The notes under the pieces are model-generated. The model searched no databases. It was not told the origin of the DNA and was given only the letters and a program-made list of their open reading frames with translations. This document shows, in pieces, positions 17,715 through 25,787 of a stretch of 64,000 nucleotides of DNA (positions within the stretch are counted from its first letter, which is position 1; each line of letters opens with the position of its first letter). The DNA is from Lachnospiraceae bacterium. GTDB lineage: Bacteria > Bacillota > Clostridia > Lachnospirales > Lachnospiraceae. The stretch is from positions 94,004 through 158,003 of the forward strand of contig JAAWCE010000046.1 in assembly GCA_022793065.1 (NCBI GenBank), in the 5' to 3' direction. The translations under genes and the position numbers were made by a program.

Positions 17715-20662
17715 TGGCGGTTTTACATACAGAATTTACAGAACAAGGTATTGATGAAAGTAAAATATCCCCAACAGATAAGGTGATTTCTGCTTATATT
17801 GAAAAATATCGAAATATCGTTTATGATGAGGTCATTTGGGAAGAAAAAGAGTGGCAGATCTTTTATCATTTATCTCAGTTGAGGACGGGGATTTTAAGCT
17901 GGTATGATTTTGCACCAGGAGCAAGCGTGCTGGAAATTGGTGCGGGATTTGGGGCTTTGACGGGGTGTCTGTGTGGAAAATGCGCTTATGTAACCGCTAC
18001 GGAACGTTCCCTGTATCGTGCAAAAGGCATTGTGACGCGGTATGAGGGCATCAATAACCTGGATGTCTATGCCGGAGACGTATCCCGGATGGAATTTCCT
18101 GAAAAATTTGATTACATTGTGCTGATTGGCATATTGGAAAGAGCCGGAGGAGGAAGCCTATGTGTGGAACCCTATGGGGCGTATTTGAAGTCTTTTAAAA
18201 GGCTGCTGCAGCCCCAGGGCAGAATATTGTGTGCGGTGGAGAATCGTTTCGGGCTCCGCTATTTTTGCGGTGCAGTGGATCCCCATACCAACCGGGCTTT
18301 TGACGGGTTGAACCGATATTGGCAAGGAACGGGCGGGTGCTCTTTCAGCAAGAAGGAAATGGAAGAGATTGTGGCGCAAGCAGGTTTTGGATGGCATAAA
18401 TTCTATTATCCTCTTCCGGATTACAAACTGCCCCAGCTTATTTATACGGATCAACATTTGCCTGAAAAAAATCTAAAAGAAAGGCTGATACCATATTATA
18501 GACGAAGCGATACCCTGGTGATGCAGGAGCAGGAATTATATGACGATATCATCTCTAATCAAGTATTTCCTTTTTTTGCAAATTCCTTTCTTGTGGAATG
18601 TGGCAGAATGTGGGGGAGTGATGAAGGGGCGGATATTGGGTGCGGGGAGAGCTGTGCCAAAGGTGCCGGAACTGCCTCAGAGAGAGTGGAAGAGGTTGGA
18701 TTTGAGAATGTAGGGATTGTATATGCGGCAGTTTCTACGGATCGAGGGGAAGAGCGCAGTTTTGCGACTGCAATTTATGAGAATGGTATTGTGCGAAAGA
18801 AACCTTTGTATGAAAAAGGGCGGGAGAATGCAAGAAAATTATATGGCAATATATCCGATTTAAAAGCCCATGGAATTCCGGTGGCGGAGCATAGGCTGCT
18901 GTTGGGAGATGTGTTGGAACTGCCTTATATTTCCTGGCCCACATTGTCAAATTATATCAAAGAAATCATGGGCAGGGATACGGAGCGTTTCCTTGCGATA
19001 GTAGATCAGCTATACAAATATATTTTACAATCTTCCGAAACGGCGCAGGAAGGGGAAAATGCCCTCCAGGTCAGATGCGGCCAAGAGAGGAGAGACTTTG
19101 GAACGATTTTAAAGAAAGCCTATATGGAATTGATTCCGCTGAATTGTTTTTATAATCCAGAGACAGGTGCGTTTCTGTACTTTGACCAGGAGTTTGTGCG
19201 GGAGAATTATCCGGCAAACTATATTTTGTTCCGGGCCATTCATTATATTTATTGTTTCACGCCAAATGCGGAGCAGTATTACCCCAAACAGAAATTGTTG
19301 GAAAAATATCATATGGAGGATACATGGCAAATTTATCTGGAGGAAGAGTATCGTTTTTTGGATGAAGTGCGCAACAGAAGGCAGTATCAGCAATTTTATC
19401 AATGGACTCAGGTTGATCCAAAGCGGATGAAAGAGAATGGAAAAAGGCTGGAATCTCAGGAAGAAAGGGTGGCAGATTATCATATTTCCCATAAAATGAA
19501 GTTAATCTGGAAAACGGAGCTTTCCATGCTGGATGAAGTTGATAAAATATGCAAAAAACATGGTTTGACTTATTTTCTGCTCCATGGAAGCCTGCTGGGC
19601 GCAGTGCGGCATCAGGGATTTATTCCCTGGGATGACGATCTTGATATTGGCATGTTAAGAGAGGATTATGACAGATTTTTAGAGGCGGCAAAAAATGAGT
19701 TACCAGCGCCGCTGTCTCTCTGCACGCCCCAGTCGGAGCAAATGTTGTTCTGGGGAGGGTTTGCGCGGATCCGAAACGAGAAAACCACAGGAATAGAGGC
19801 CAGGGATTTAGGGCATGAGGGCAATCTGGGAATATGGATCGATATTTTGCCCCTGGATGTATGCACGGAAGACGAGCGAAAATTTGCGCGCAAGCAAAAG
19901 AAGCTGAATCATTGTCAGTACATGCTGTACGCAAAAGTATATGGAAGGGATTGCAAAGCGGATTTGGGGCTGAAATCCTGGCAATGGCGATGGTATCGGC
20001 TGCTGGCCGGGTTTAGGAGCCATGATGGGCTTTGCAGGCTGTTGGAGCGCAGAATGGCAATGTATACAGGGGAAATTTCAAGAGATGTGGCGGTATTTTC
20101 AGGACATGGGAAGTTCCGCAGATTATATGGAAATGATTTTCAGGATACGGTATTGTTGGATTTTGAAGGGCGTAAAGTGCCTGCGCCGGCGGGATATGAG
20201 AATTATCTATTTATGACCTTAGGAGGGGACTATATGAAGTTTCCTCCGGAAGAAGAACGCAAACCAAAGCATAGGGGGGTATTTGACCCGGAGAAGCCCT
20301 ACGGGGCCTATACGGAGCTTTTAGGCAATATCTTTGAGGATATCAGGGGAAAGCAAATCATCTTGTTTGGCGCCGGAATGATGTTTGAGGATTATATGAA
20401 AAAGTACGGCGCAAAATATCGACCGGCATTTCTGGTGGATAATGATGAAAATAAGTGGGGACGCAGCCGTATGGGGGTGGAAATACGTAAGCCTGAGGCA
20501 ATGATAAAAGTGCCTCCGGAGAAGCGCAGGCTGATAATCTGTAGTTTTTATTATAGGGAAATTATCAGCCAGTTAGAGGGCATGGGAATCAGCGATTATA
20601 AAATATATGTGCAGGAACCGGAGTGGATTATTCATGCGGAAAGCCAGGATACGTTTGCATAA
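17714..20662 (+). CDS. SAM-methyltransferase / kinase-like / LicD phosphotransferase fusion with C-terminal Rossmann module
   Basis: 982 residues, overlapping the cytidylyltransferase stop by one base. Domains: class I methyltransferase (~45-240: VLEIGAGFGALTG, ATERSLYRAKG); a middle region (~330-560) with LYFDQEFVRENYPANY, found in similar multidomain proteins and perhaps related to small-molecule kinases; a LicD domain (~595-860: FLLHGSLLGAVRHQGFIPWDDDLDIGM, the D-D-D-L-D-I metal site); and a C-terminal Rossmann module (~878-970: IILFGAGMMFEDYMKKYG, FLVDNDENKWGRSRMGVEI). LicD enzymes transfer phosphocholine-type groups from CDP donors onto sugars, which fits the cytidylyltransferase next door. 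This is the last gene of the cluster. Confidence 0.8.
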   Translation: MAVLHTEFTEQGIDESKISPTDKVISAYIEKYRNIVYDEVIWEEKEWQIFYHLSQLRTGILSWYDFAPGASVLEIGAGFGALTGCLCGKCAYVTATERSLYRAKGIVTRYEGINNLDVYAGDVSRMEFPEKFDYIVLIGILERAGGGSLCVEPYGAYLKSFKRLLQPQGRILCAVENRFGLRYFCGAVDPHTNRAFDGLNRYWQGTGGCSFSKKEMEEIVAQAGFGWHKFYYPLPDYKLPQLIYTDQHLPEKNLKERLIPYYRRSDTLVMQEQELYDDIISNQVFPFFANSFLVECGRMWGSDEGADIGCGESCAKGAGTASERVEEVGFENVGIVYAAVSTDRGEERSFATAIYENGIVRKKPLYEKGRENARKLYGNISDLKAHGIPVAEHRLLLGDVLELPYISWPTLSNYIKEIMGRDTERFLAIVDQLYKYILQSSETAQEGENALQVRCGQERRDFGTILKKAYMELIPLNCFYNPETGAFLYFDQEFVRENYPANYILFRAIHYIYCFTPNAEQYYPKQKLLEKYHMEDTWQIYLEEEYRFLDEVRNRRQYQQFYQWTQVDPKRMKENGKRLESQEERVADYHISHKMKLIWKTELSMLDEVDKICKKHGLTYFLLHGSLLGAVRHQGFIPWDDDLDIGMLREDYDRFLEAAKNELPAPLSLCTPQSEQMLFWGGFARIRNEKTTGIEARDLGHEGNLGIWIDILPLDVCTEDERKFARKQKKLNHCQYMLYAKVYGRDCKADLGLKSWQWRWYRLLAGFRSHDGLCRLLERRMAMYTGEISRDVAVFSGHGKFRRLYGNDFQDTVLLDFEGRKVPAPAGYENYLFMTLGGDYMKFPPEEERKPKHRGVFDPEKPYGAYTELLGNIFEDIRGKQIILFGAGMMFEDYMKKYGAKYRPAFLVDNDENKWGRSRMGVEIRKPEAMIKVPPEKRRLIICSFYYREIISQLEGMGISDYKIYVQEPEWIIHAESQDTFA

Positions 20663-20688
20663 GACGGAATAAGGAGGGCTGTATTAAC

Positions 20689-20724
20689 GGTTCATGGGCA
20701 GTGGGCGGCGCTTGCCCATGAACC
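20689..20724 (+). terminator. 12-bp hairpin after the glycan cluster
   Basis: Perfect inverted repeat, arms 20689-20700 and 20713-20724 (GGTTCATGGGCA and its complement) around a 12-base G/C-rich loop, 26 bases after the last glycan gene. No T-run follows, so it is either a weak or factor-dependent terminator or a transcript-stabilising 3' hairpin. Confidence 0.45.
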
Positions 20725-20829
20725 AATGAAAATACAAGTTACATTTCAATTAGGAAAAGCTTAAGGCAACCGTATGAAAAGAAATGATTCATAAAAGTAT
20801 ATAGTACAAAATGAACGAAAAAACATTTA

Positions 20830-20858
20830 TTGCACTTTGACTTCAATTGTGCTACAAT
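20830..20858 (+). promoter_or_regulatory. Candidate promoter, distal, upstream of XRE gene
   Basis: TTGCAC (20830-20835), 17-base spacer, TACAAT (20853-20858). It lies 226 bases ahead of the XRE gene in a 421-base gap that holds no convincing gene. A transcript from here would begin with a ~200-base leader containing a short GACATTC...GAATGGATGT fold. Confidence 0.4.
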
Positions 20859-20998
20859 GACGTATAAATCATGAGACGGACATTCTGGCAGTGAATGGAT
20901 GTTCTTCAAGGCTTGTTATCTGTAATTCTATTTTTGGAAATTTCTGTTTGAATTCAACCTGTTTCATTTAGCTGATGTTACAATAAATTTGTCTAAAA

Positions 20999-21028
20999 TT
21001 GATTCATGTGCATTTTCTTTTGTATACT
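20999..21028 (+). promoter_or_regulatory. Candidate promoter, proximal, XRE gene
   Basis: TTGATT (20999-21004), 18-base spacer, TATACT (21023-21028), 56 bases before the XRE start. Next to it lies ATAGTGATAGCTAT, an imperfect dyad that could be an operator. Confidence 0.45.
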
Positions 21029-21083
21029 TATAGTGATAGCTATGTATGAGTGCTATTGAAAAATATACAAAGGAGGAAGCAAA

Positions 21084-21455
21084 ATGAATTTTGCGGAACG
21101 ATTGACAATGCTGCGCAAGGCAAGGAAGATTCCACTGAAAGAAGTTGCCGGATATTTGCGCGTTTCTGTGTCTACCATGTCCAACTATGAATCAGGTCTA
21201 CATCAGCCTGATTTTGGGATTTTGTGCAGGCTGGCTGATTATTATGGAGTGAGCACAGACTATTTGTTGGGAAGGACCTCTTGCGTAGGTTCTGACAGGG
21301 ACATGGTCAGACAGCATCCATTGTTAAAACGCAGAGAAAAATTATTTTTTGAGACGGAGAATTTGACGGAAAACAACCTTCATACGGTGGAAAAATTGGT
21401 GCAAGTTATGAAGAAATATGAGATCTTTATGGAAAAAAACACTGATCTGCACTGA
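21084..21455 (+). CDS. XRE-family transcriptional regulator
   Basis: 123 residues with a strong AAAGGAGG ribosome site. Residues ~5-65 are a Cro/CI helix-turn-helix: ERLTMLRKARKIPLKEVAGYLRVSVSTMSNYESG (recognition helix SVSTMSNYE) then PDFGILCRLADYYGVSTDYLLGR, the classic XRE ending. The C-terminal ~50 residues are mostly helical (ENNLHTVEKLVQVMKKYE) and probably dimerise. No ligand domain is seen. It stands alone between the glycan cluster and the convergent typA gene. Its target is unknown; autoregulation through the A/T-rich dyad upstream is plausible. Confidence 0.85.
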   Translation: MNFAERLTMLRKARKIPLKEVAGYLRVSVSTMSNYESGLHQPDFGILCRLADYYGVSTDYLLGRTSCVGSDRDMVRQHPLLKRREKLFFETENLTENNLHTVEKLVQVMKKYEIFMEKNTDLH

Positions 21456-21475
21456 AAATAATTGCAGTTTATGTG

Positions 21476-21537
21476 ATACTCTGTGAGAAGAGTGACGACG
21501 CGACTGGAGATAGATAGTCACTCTTCTCACAGAGTAT
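21476..21537. repeat. 21-bp perfect inverted repeat between convergent genes
   Basis: Arms 21476-21496 and 21517-21537 pair perfectly over 21 bases around a 20-base loop (GACGCGACTGGAGATAGATA). It sits between the XRE gene (+) and typA (-). Neither side is followed by a T-run. It is long for an ordinary terminator; a bidirectional terminator or a small mobile-repeat relic are the options. Confidence 0.6.
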
Positions 21538-21553
21538 GAAGGATAAAAAAGTG

Positions 21554-23389
21554 TTATTTATTTTTTGCAGCAGCACGTTTTCTTAAAGTGGGATCCAGTA
21601 TTTTCTTGCGGATACGTAAATTGGACGGTGTGACTTCTAACAGTTCGTCCGTGTCAATGAAGTCCAAAGCCTGTTCCAGAGAGAGAACTTTGGGCGGTAC
21701 AAGCCGAAGTGCTTCGTCGGCGCTGGAAGAACGGGTATTGGTAAGCTGCTTTTTCTTGCATACATTGACTTCAATATCTTCGCTTTTGCCTGTCTGTCCC
21801 ACTACCATTCCCGCATATACTTTTTCGCCGGGACTGATGAAAAGAATTCCTCGTTCCTGGGCGTTAAATAGTCCATAAGTGATTGCTTCTCCCGCTTCAA
21901 AAGCAATCAGAGAACCTTGGTGTCTGTATTGAATATCTCCCTTATATGGAGCATAGCCGTCAAAAACGGTGTTCATAATACCGTTTCCTTTCGTATCTGT
22001 CAAAAACTCTCCACGGTATCCAATAAGCCCTCTGGCGGGGATTGAAAATTCCAGTCGAGTGTAGCTGCCGCCGGAGATCGTTCCTATATTTCGCAGTTCC
22101 CCTTTCCGCTGCCCTAATTTTTCGATGACGGAACCGGAGAATTCGTTGGGAACGTCAATATAAGCCAATTCCATAGGTTCGGTCTTTTTGCCGTCCTCGT
22201 CGGTATGATAGAGGACTTCTGCCTTGCTGACGGCAAATTCGTAGCCCTCACGTCTCATGTTTTCAATTAAGACTGACAAATGAAGTTCGCCTCGTCCGGA
22301 AACTTTGAAACATTCTGTAGTATCGGTTTCCTCCACACGCAGAGAGACATCCGTATTCAGTTCCCGGAAAAGCCTGTCCCGAATATGGCGGCTGGTGACA
22401 TATTTGCCCTCTTGTCCCGCCAATGGAGAATCGTTTACCATAAACTGCATTGCAATAGTGGGTTCGCTGATTTTCTGGAAAGGAATGGGGACAATTTGGT
22501 CCAAAGCACAGAGTGTATCGCCGATACGAATGTCCGCAATCCCGGAAATAGCTACAATGGAACCGATGCCGGCTTCCTTTACTTCCACTTTGTTCAGGCC
22601 GTCAAATTCATACAGCTTGCTGACTTTTACTTTGAGACGTTTGTCGGGCTCGTGATGATTGCAGATAATGACTTCCTGGTTTACTTTAATGGAACCGTTA
22701 TCCACTTTCCCCACACCAATGCGGCCTACATATTCATTATAATCAATGGTACTAATGAGAACTTGTGTGCCGGCTTCTGGGTCGCCTTCCGGTGCGGGTA
22801 TATAATTTAAAATGGTTTCAAACAGAGGCTCCATGCTGGCACCGGGCTGTGAAGGATCCATGGAGGCAACGCCTGTCTTAGCGGAAGCATAGACAAATGG
22901 GCAATCTAACTGTGAATCATCGGCGTCCAGTTCCAGGAATAATTCCAATACTTCGTCCACTACTTCATCCGGCCGCGCCTCCGGACGGTCGATTTTGTTG
23001 ATACATACAATCACAGGCAGCTTTAATTCCAAAGCTTTTCTGAGTACGAATTTGGTCTGGGGCATAGCGCCTTCAAAAGCGTCCACCACTAAAATAACAC
23101 CGTTTACCATTTTCAGCACTCGTTCCACTTCACCTCCGAAGTCGGCGTGGCCTGGGGTATCTATAATATTAATTTTTGTACTTTTATATTTGACAGCAGT
23201 ATTCTTAGACAAGATTGTGATGCCCCGTTCACGTTCAATATCGTTAGAATCCATGACACGTTCCGCCACGTCCTGACCTTCGCGGAATACACCGCTTTGC
23301 TTTAAAAGTTCATCCACCAATGTAGTTTTACCGTGGTCTACGTGGGCGATGATGGCAACATTTCTTACATCTTCTCTTTTTTGCTTCAT
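21554..23389 (-). CDS. typA: TypA/BipA ribosome-associated GTPase
   Basis: 611 residues, full length. Translation-factor GTPase motifs are intact: [15 protein letters not shown] (P-loop), RERGITIL (switch I), [12 protein letters not shown] (switch II), [10 protein letters not shown] (guanine specificity). EF-G-like domains follow and the BipA-specific C-terminus is present ([34 protein letters not shown]). It binds the 70S ribosome and acts in ribosome assembly and stress or cold adaptation. The start has GAAAGG upstream on the minus strand. The gene stands alone, convergent with the XRE gene and divergent from the SSB-like gene, with a 615-base divergent spacer. Confidence 0.97.
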   Translation of the reverse strand: MKQKREDVRNVAIIAHVDHGKTTLVDELLKQSGVFREGQDVAERVMDSNDIERERGITILSKNTAVKYKSTKINIIDTPGHADFGGEVERVLKMVNGVILVVDAFEGAMPQTKFVLRKALELKLPVIVCINKIDRPEARPDEVVDEVLELFLELDADDSQLDCPFVYASAKTGVASMDPSQPGASMEPLFETILNYIPAPEGDPEAGTQVLISTIDYNEYVGRIGVGKVDNGSIKVNQEVIICNHHEPDKRLKVKVSKLYEFDGLNKVEVKEAGIGSIVAISGIADIRIGDTLCALDQIVPIPFQKISEPTIAMQFMVNDSPLAGQEGKYVTSRHIRDRLFRELNTDVSLRVEETDTTECFKVSGRGELHLSVLIENMRREGYEFAVSKAEVLYHTDEDGKKTEPMELAYIDVPNEFSGSVIEKLGQRKGELRNIGTISGGSYTRLEFSIPARGLIGYRGEFLTDTKGNGIMNTVFDGYAPYKGDIQYRHQGSLIAFEAGEAITYGLFNAQERGILFISPGEKVYAGMVVGQTGKSEDIEVNVCKKKQLTNTRSSSADEALRLVPPKVLSLEQALDFIDTDELLEVTPSNLRIRKKILDPTLRKRAAAKNK

Positions 23390-23615
23390 AGGAAATATAC
23401 CTTTCTATTTATAAAAATATTGGTTTGAAAATTTTACGCTGCAATTTGGACAAAAATTTCTGTGCCAAATGTGTGTAAATATAAATGGTAATTTAATGAA
23501 AATAAGACGCAAAAGGGTATATTGTCAATAATTGATTCTATAGGTGCAAAAGCGCACAAATTTACAGTAAAATAACCATTTTTCAAAGTTTTGATTTCTT
23601 TTATGCTAAAAGTGA

Positions 23616-23712
23616 TTTGGCAAAGGTGATTTGGCAAAGGTGGACTGCAAAAATTGGGACACCAACCAGGTCAAAATTGTTATCGACAGATATATACTAT
23701 TATTTTGCCAAA
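23616..23712. repeat. TTTGCCAAA motifs upstream of typA
   Basis: In the 615-base gap 23390-24004, the 9-mer TTTGCCAAA occurs three times on one strand or the other: 23616-23624 and 23630-23638 (as TTTGGCAAA, within a 14-base tandem duplication), and 23704-23712. Two more copies stand at 24730-24738 and 24753-24761 before the adenosyltransferase gene. TTGCCA within the motif can serve as a -35 box, so the sites might be promoter elements or operators of one regulator. The rest of this gap holds no gene I can support. Confidence 0.4.
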
Positions 23713-23835
23713 TTTCAAACTGTTATAGTATAGCACCATTTCCCCATGGACGCAAGACTTATGGAGCGGAAGAGATTAAATTTTGCTAATCCGCAAATGT
23801 TAATTGGTGAAAAACAACTCACTATTTTGAAAAAT

Positions 23836-23864
23836 TTGACGAACTCCGCGGTGAGAAATAGTAC
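23836..23864 (+). promoter_or_regulatory. Candidate promoter for SSB-like gene
   Basis: TTGACG (23836-23841), 17-base spacer, TAGTAC (23859-23864), giving a ~135-base leader to the start at 24005. The -10 match is modest. Confidence 0.35.
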
Positions 23865-24004
23865 TAAAACAGCGCTATCTATTGTATAAATAGTAATATC
23901 CAGCCGAATGGATTTTAGCTATAAGTTTGTATTAAATTTGTATAGTTTTTATCCTGACGGAGGTGTTACCGGAAAAAGTCTTAAATCAAGAAGGGAGAAC
24001 GAAA

Positions 24005-24646
24005 ATGACAGATAAGGTAATTGAAAACAACCAGGTAACGGTTATGGGAGAGATCGTCAGCGGTTTCAGCTATAGCCATGAGATTTTTGGAGAAGGCTTC
24101 TACATGATGAATGTGCGATGCAAACGTCTCAGTGAAAGTTATGACATCATTCCCATTATGGTATCGGAAAGATTAATGGATGTGAAGGCAGATTACACGG
24201 GAGAATTGATATGTGTAAATGGTCAGTTTCGTTCTTATAATCGTCATGAAGAACGTAAGAACAGACTGGTACTCTCCGTATTTGCCAGGGAAATCAGTTT
24301 TGCGGACGAGTTGGAGGAAAGTTCCAAAACGAACCAGATTTTTTTGGACGGGTATATCTGCAAAGAACCGATTTATAGGAAGACTCCTTTGGGACGAGAA
24401 ATCGCAGATTTGTTGCTTGCCGTGAACCGGCCTTATGGAAAATCTGATTACATACCTTGTATCTGTTGGGGGAGAAACGCCCGCTATGCAAATAATTTTA
24501 AGGTTGGCGAACGTTGTGCGGTATGGGGAAGAATACAGAGTAGGGAATATATGAAAAAGCTGGATGAAGAAAATGTGGAGAGAAGGGTGGCGTTTGAAGT
24601 TTCTGTCAGCAAATTGGAACTGATAGAGGACAGTGAAGAAGAATAA
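24005..24646 (+). CDS. Single-stranded DNA-binding-like protein with two OB folds
   Basis: 213 residues from the ATG at 24005, with AAGGGAG ~9 bases upstream (an in-frame GTG at 23963 is rejected). The second half resembles a bacterial SSB: FLDGYICKEPIYRKTPLGREIADLLLAVNRPYGKSDYIPCICWGRNARYANNF, then GERCAVWGRIQSREY. The first half looks like a diverged OB fold (VTVMGEIVSGFSYSHEIFGEGFYMMNVRCKR ... GELICVNGQFRSYN). It ends in an acidic DSEEE tail. It lacks the long Gly/Gln-rich linker and tip of housekeeping SSB, so it is likely an accessory ssDNA- or ssRNA-binding paralogue. Stands alone, divergent from typA. Confidence 0.72.
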   Translation: MTDKVIENNQVTVMGEIVSGFSYSHEIFGEGFYMMNVRCKRLSESYDIIPIMVSERLMDVKADYTGELICVNGQFRSYNRHEERKNRLVLSVFAREISFADELEESSKTNQIFLDGYICKEPIYRKTPLGREIADLLLAVNRPYGKSDYIPCICWGRNARYANNFKVGERCAVWGRIQSREYMKKLDEENVERRVAFEVSVSKLELIEDSEEE

Positions 24647-24753
24647 GAAGATTTAGGTCATACATTTTCTGCGCATTTGTATCATTGGGCTGTTTCAGTA
24701 GCAGAAAACAGTACATGTAAATATTGGATTTTGCCAAATGGTTGTGATAAGGT

Positions 24754-24782
24754 TTGCCAAATACTGAAAAGTGTGGTATTCT
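24754..24782 (+). promoter_or_regulatory. Candidate promoter for corrinoid adenosyltransferase
   Basis: TTGCCA (24754-24759, inside a TTTGCCAAA motif), 17-base spacer, TATTCT (24777-24782), 42 bases before the start codon. A second TTTGCCAAA lies 23 bases upstream, about two helical turns. Confidence 0.45.
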
Positions 24783-24823
24783 TATAGCAATTATATTCCG
24801 TTGTGGATGAAATGAGGTGCGGT

Positions 24824-25315
24824 ATGGCAAAAGGTTTGGTATATATATATGCCGGAGACGGACGTGGAAAATCACCGGCAGCCCTGGGCAGGGCTATGCA
24901 GGCTGCGGTGGAAGGTAAAAATGTGGTTATTATACAATTCCTGAAGGGAAAAGGTCTGGGAGATTCGGATTTCTTGCGCAGGATGGAACCGGAGATAAAA
25001 ATGTTTCGATTTGAAAAATCCGATGGAATATATGAAACACTTTCGGTAGAGAAAAAACAGGAAGAGATTATCAATATAAAGAATGGAATGAATTTTGCTA
25101 AAAAAGTTCTTGCCACAGGGGAATGTGATTTGCTGATATTGGATGAAGTGCTTGGACTGATAGAAAAAGAAATTATTTCGGAAGACGAGCTGAGAGCTAC
25201 GTTGGAATGTCGTGAGGACACCAGTATCATTTTGACAGGTATCAAACTAAGTGAAGATATCTGTGGACTAGCAGATGAGGTTTCCAAAATTGAAACGGTA
25301 AAATTTAGGAACTGA
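24824..25315 (+). CDS. cobO: Cob(I)yrinic acid a,c-diamide adenosyltransferase (CobO/BtuR type)
   Basis: 163 residues from ATG 24824 (GAGGTG 4 bases upstream; an in-frame GTG lies at 24803). The N-terminal LVYIYAGDGRGKSPAALGRAMQA is the P-loop typical of CobA/CobO/BtuR enzymes, which attach the 5'-deoxyadenosyl group of ATP to cob(I)alamin or its precursor. VVIIQFLKGKG, DLLILDEVLGLIEKEII (Walker B-like) and IILTGIKLSEDICGLADEVSKI complete the family pattern. It is slightly shorter than the ~175-200 residues of enterobacterial BtuR, lacking the extended N-terminus. No other cobalamin gene is nearby, so it probably serves salvage of corrinoids for adenosyl-B12-dependent enzymes. Confidence 0.85.
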   Translation: MAKGLVYIYAGDGRGKSPAALGRAMQAAVEGKNVVIIQFLKGKGLGDSDFLRRMEPEIKMFRFEKSDGIYETLSVEKKQEEIINIKNGMNFAKKVLATGECDLLILDEVLGLIEKEIISEDELRATLECREDTSIILTGIKLSEDICGLADEVSKIETVKFRN

Positions 25316-25339
25316 AATAGTAAAAATGAAGGTTTGGGA

Positions 25340-25368
25340 TTGACAGTATAAATATATAATGTTACGAT
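25340..25368 (+). promoter_or_regulatory. Candidate promoter of the lysine-riboswitch leader
   Basis: Perfect TTGACA (25340-25345), 17-base spacer, TACGAT (25363-25368). Transcription would start near 25375 and give a leader of about 410 bases to dapA. Confidence 0.5.
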
Positions 25369-25435
25369 ATAAAAAGTGAATTGTTATTGATTCCGCTTGA
25401 TGCAGTGGCATCAGGTTACTAATTTCATATGGAAA

Positions 25436-25602
25436 AGATAGAGGTTGCGTTTTTCAGGAGTATTTTTTTTGATGCAGCAGGTGCAAGTGAGAAAAGAAGA
25501 AAGGGGAATACGCCGAAAGGTTTGGTTGTCTGCAGATCAAATCTTGGGCATACGGTGAAAAACCGTGTGACTGTCATTCGTGGATCGAATGGGGTGCTAT
25601 CA
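25436..25602 (+). promoter_or_regulatory. Lysine riboswitch (L box)
   Basis: The 5' and 3' ends pair as GATAG/CTATC (P1). Conserved L-box core elements follow in order: AGAGGTTGCG, CAGGAGTA, AAGGGGAATACGCCGAAAGG, CTTGGGCATACGGTG and the 3' TGTGACTGTCAT. The length (~167 bases) and the location ahead of dapA and dapB fit the class. When lysine is bound, the aptamer should favour the terminator at 25626-25655 and switch the lysine-biosynthesis operon off. Confidence 0.88.
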
Positions 25603-25625
25603 GAATGTATCCTGTAGGGATTCTT

Positions 25626-25655
25626 TCGCCGGCACTTTGTGTCGGCGATATTTTT
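25626..25655 (+). terminator. Riboswitch-controlled intrinsic terminator
   Basis: Arms TCGCCGGCA (25626-25634) and TGTCGGCGA (25640-25648) pair over 9 positions with one G-U, loop CTTTG, followed by TATTTTT. It lies 23 bases after the aptamer, the usual place for an expression platform. Confidence 0.85.
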
Positions 25656-25749
25656 AGGCGGATATTTTAAGTGGATATGTTGATTTTAGGCAAATGGCGC
25701 ATAAGAGTATTATAGGATCAGTGGTCCTGTAGTGAAGAGACCGGAACAA

Positions 25750-25767
25750 GTTCCCGCTTGCGGGAAC
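25750..25767 (+). promoter_or_regulatory. CUUG tetraloop hairpin next to dapA ribosome site
   Basis: GTTCCCG-CTTG-CGGGAAC, a 7-bp stem ending 6 bases before AGGAGG (25774-25779). It may stabilise the read-through mRNA or affect initiation of dapA; it does not cover the ribosome site itself. Confidence 0.4.
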
Positions 25768-25787
25768 TGGAATAGGAGGAAAAAGTT

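Noticed and set aside
23434..23637. 67-codon minus-strand open frame in the gap upstream of typA
   Set aside because: No ribosome site and no recognisable protein pattern; the region looks like promoter and operator DNA.
25429..25617. 62-codon open frame overlapping the lysine riboswitch
   Set aside because: It has no ribosome site, and its bases are explained by the conserved L-box structure.
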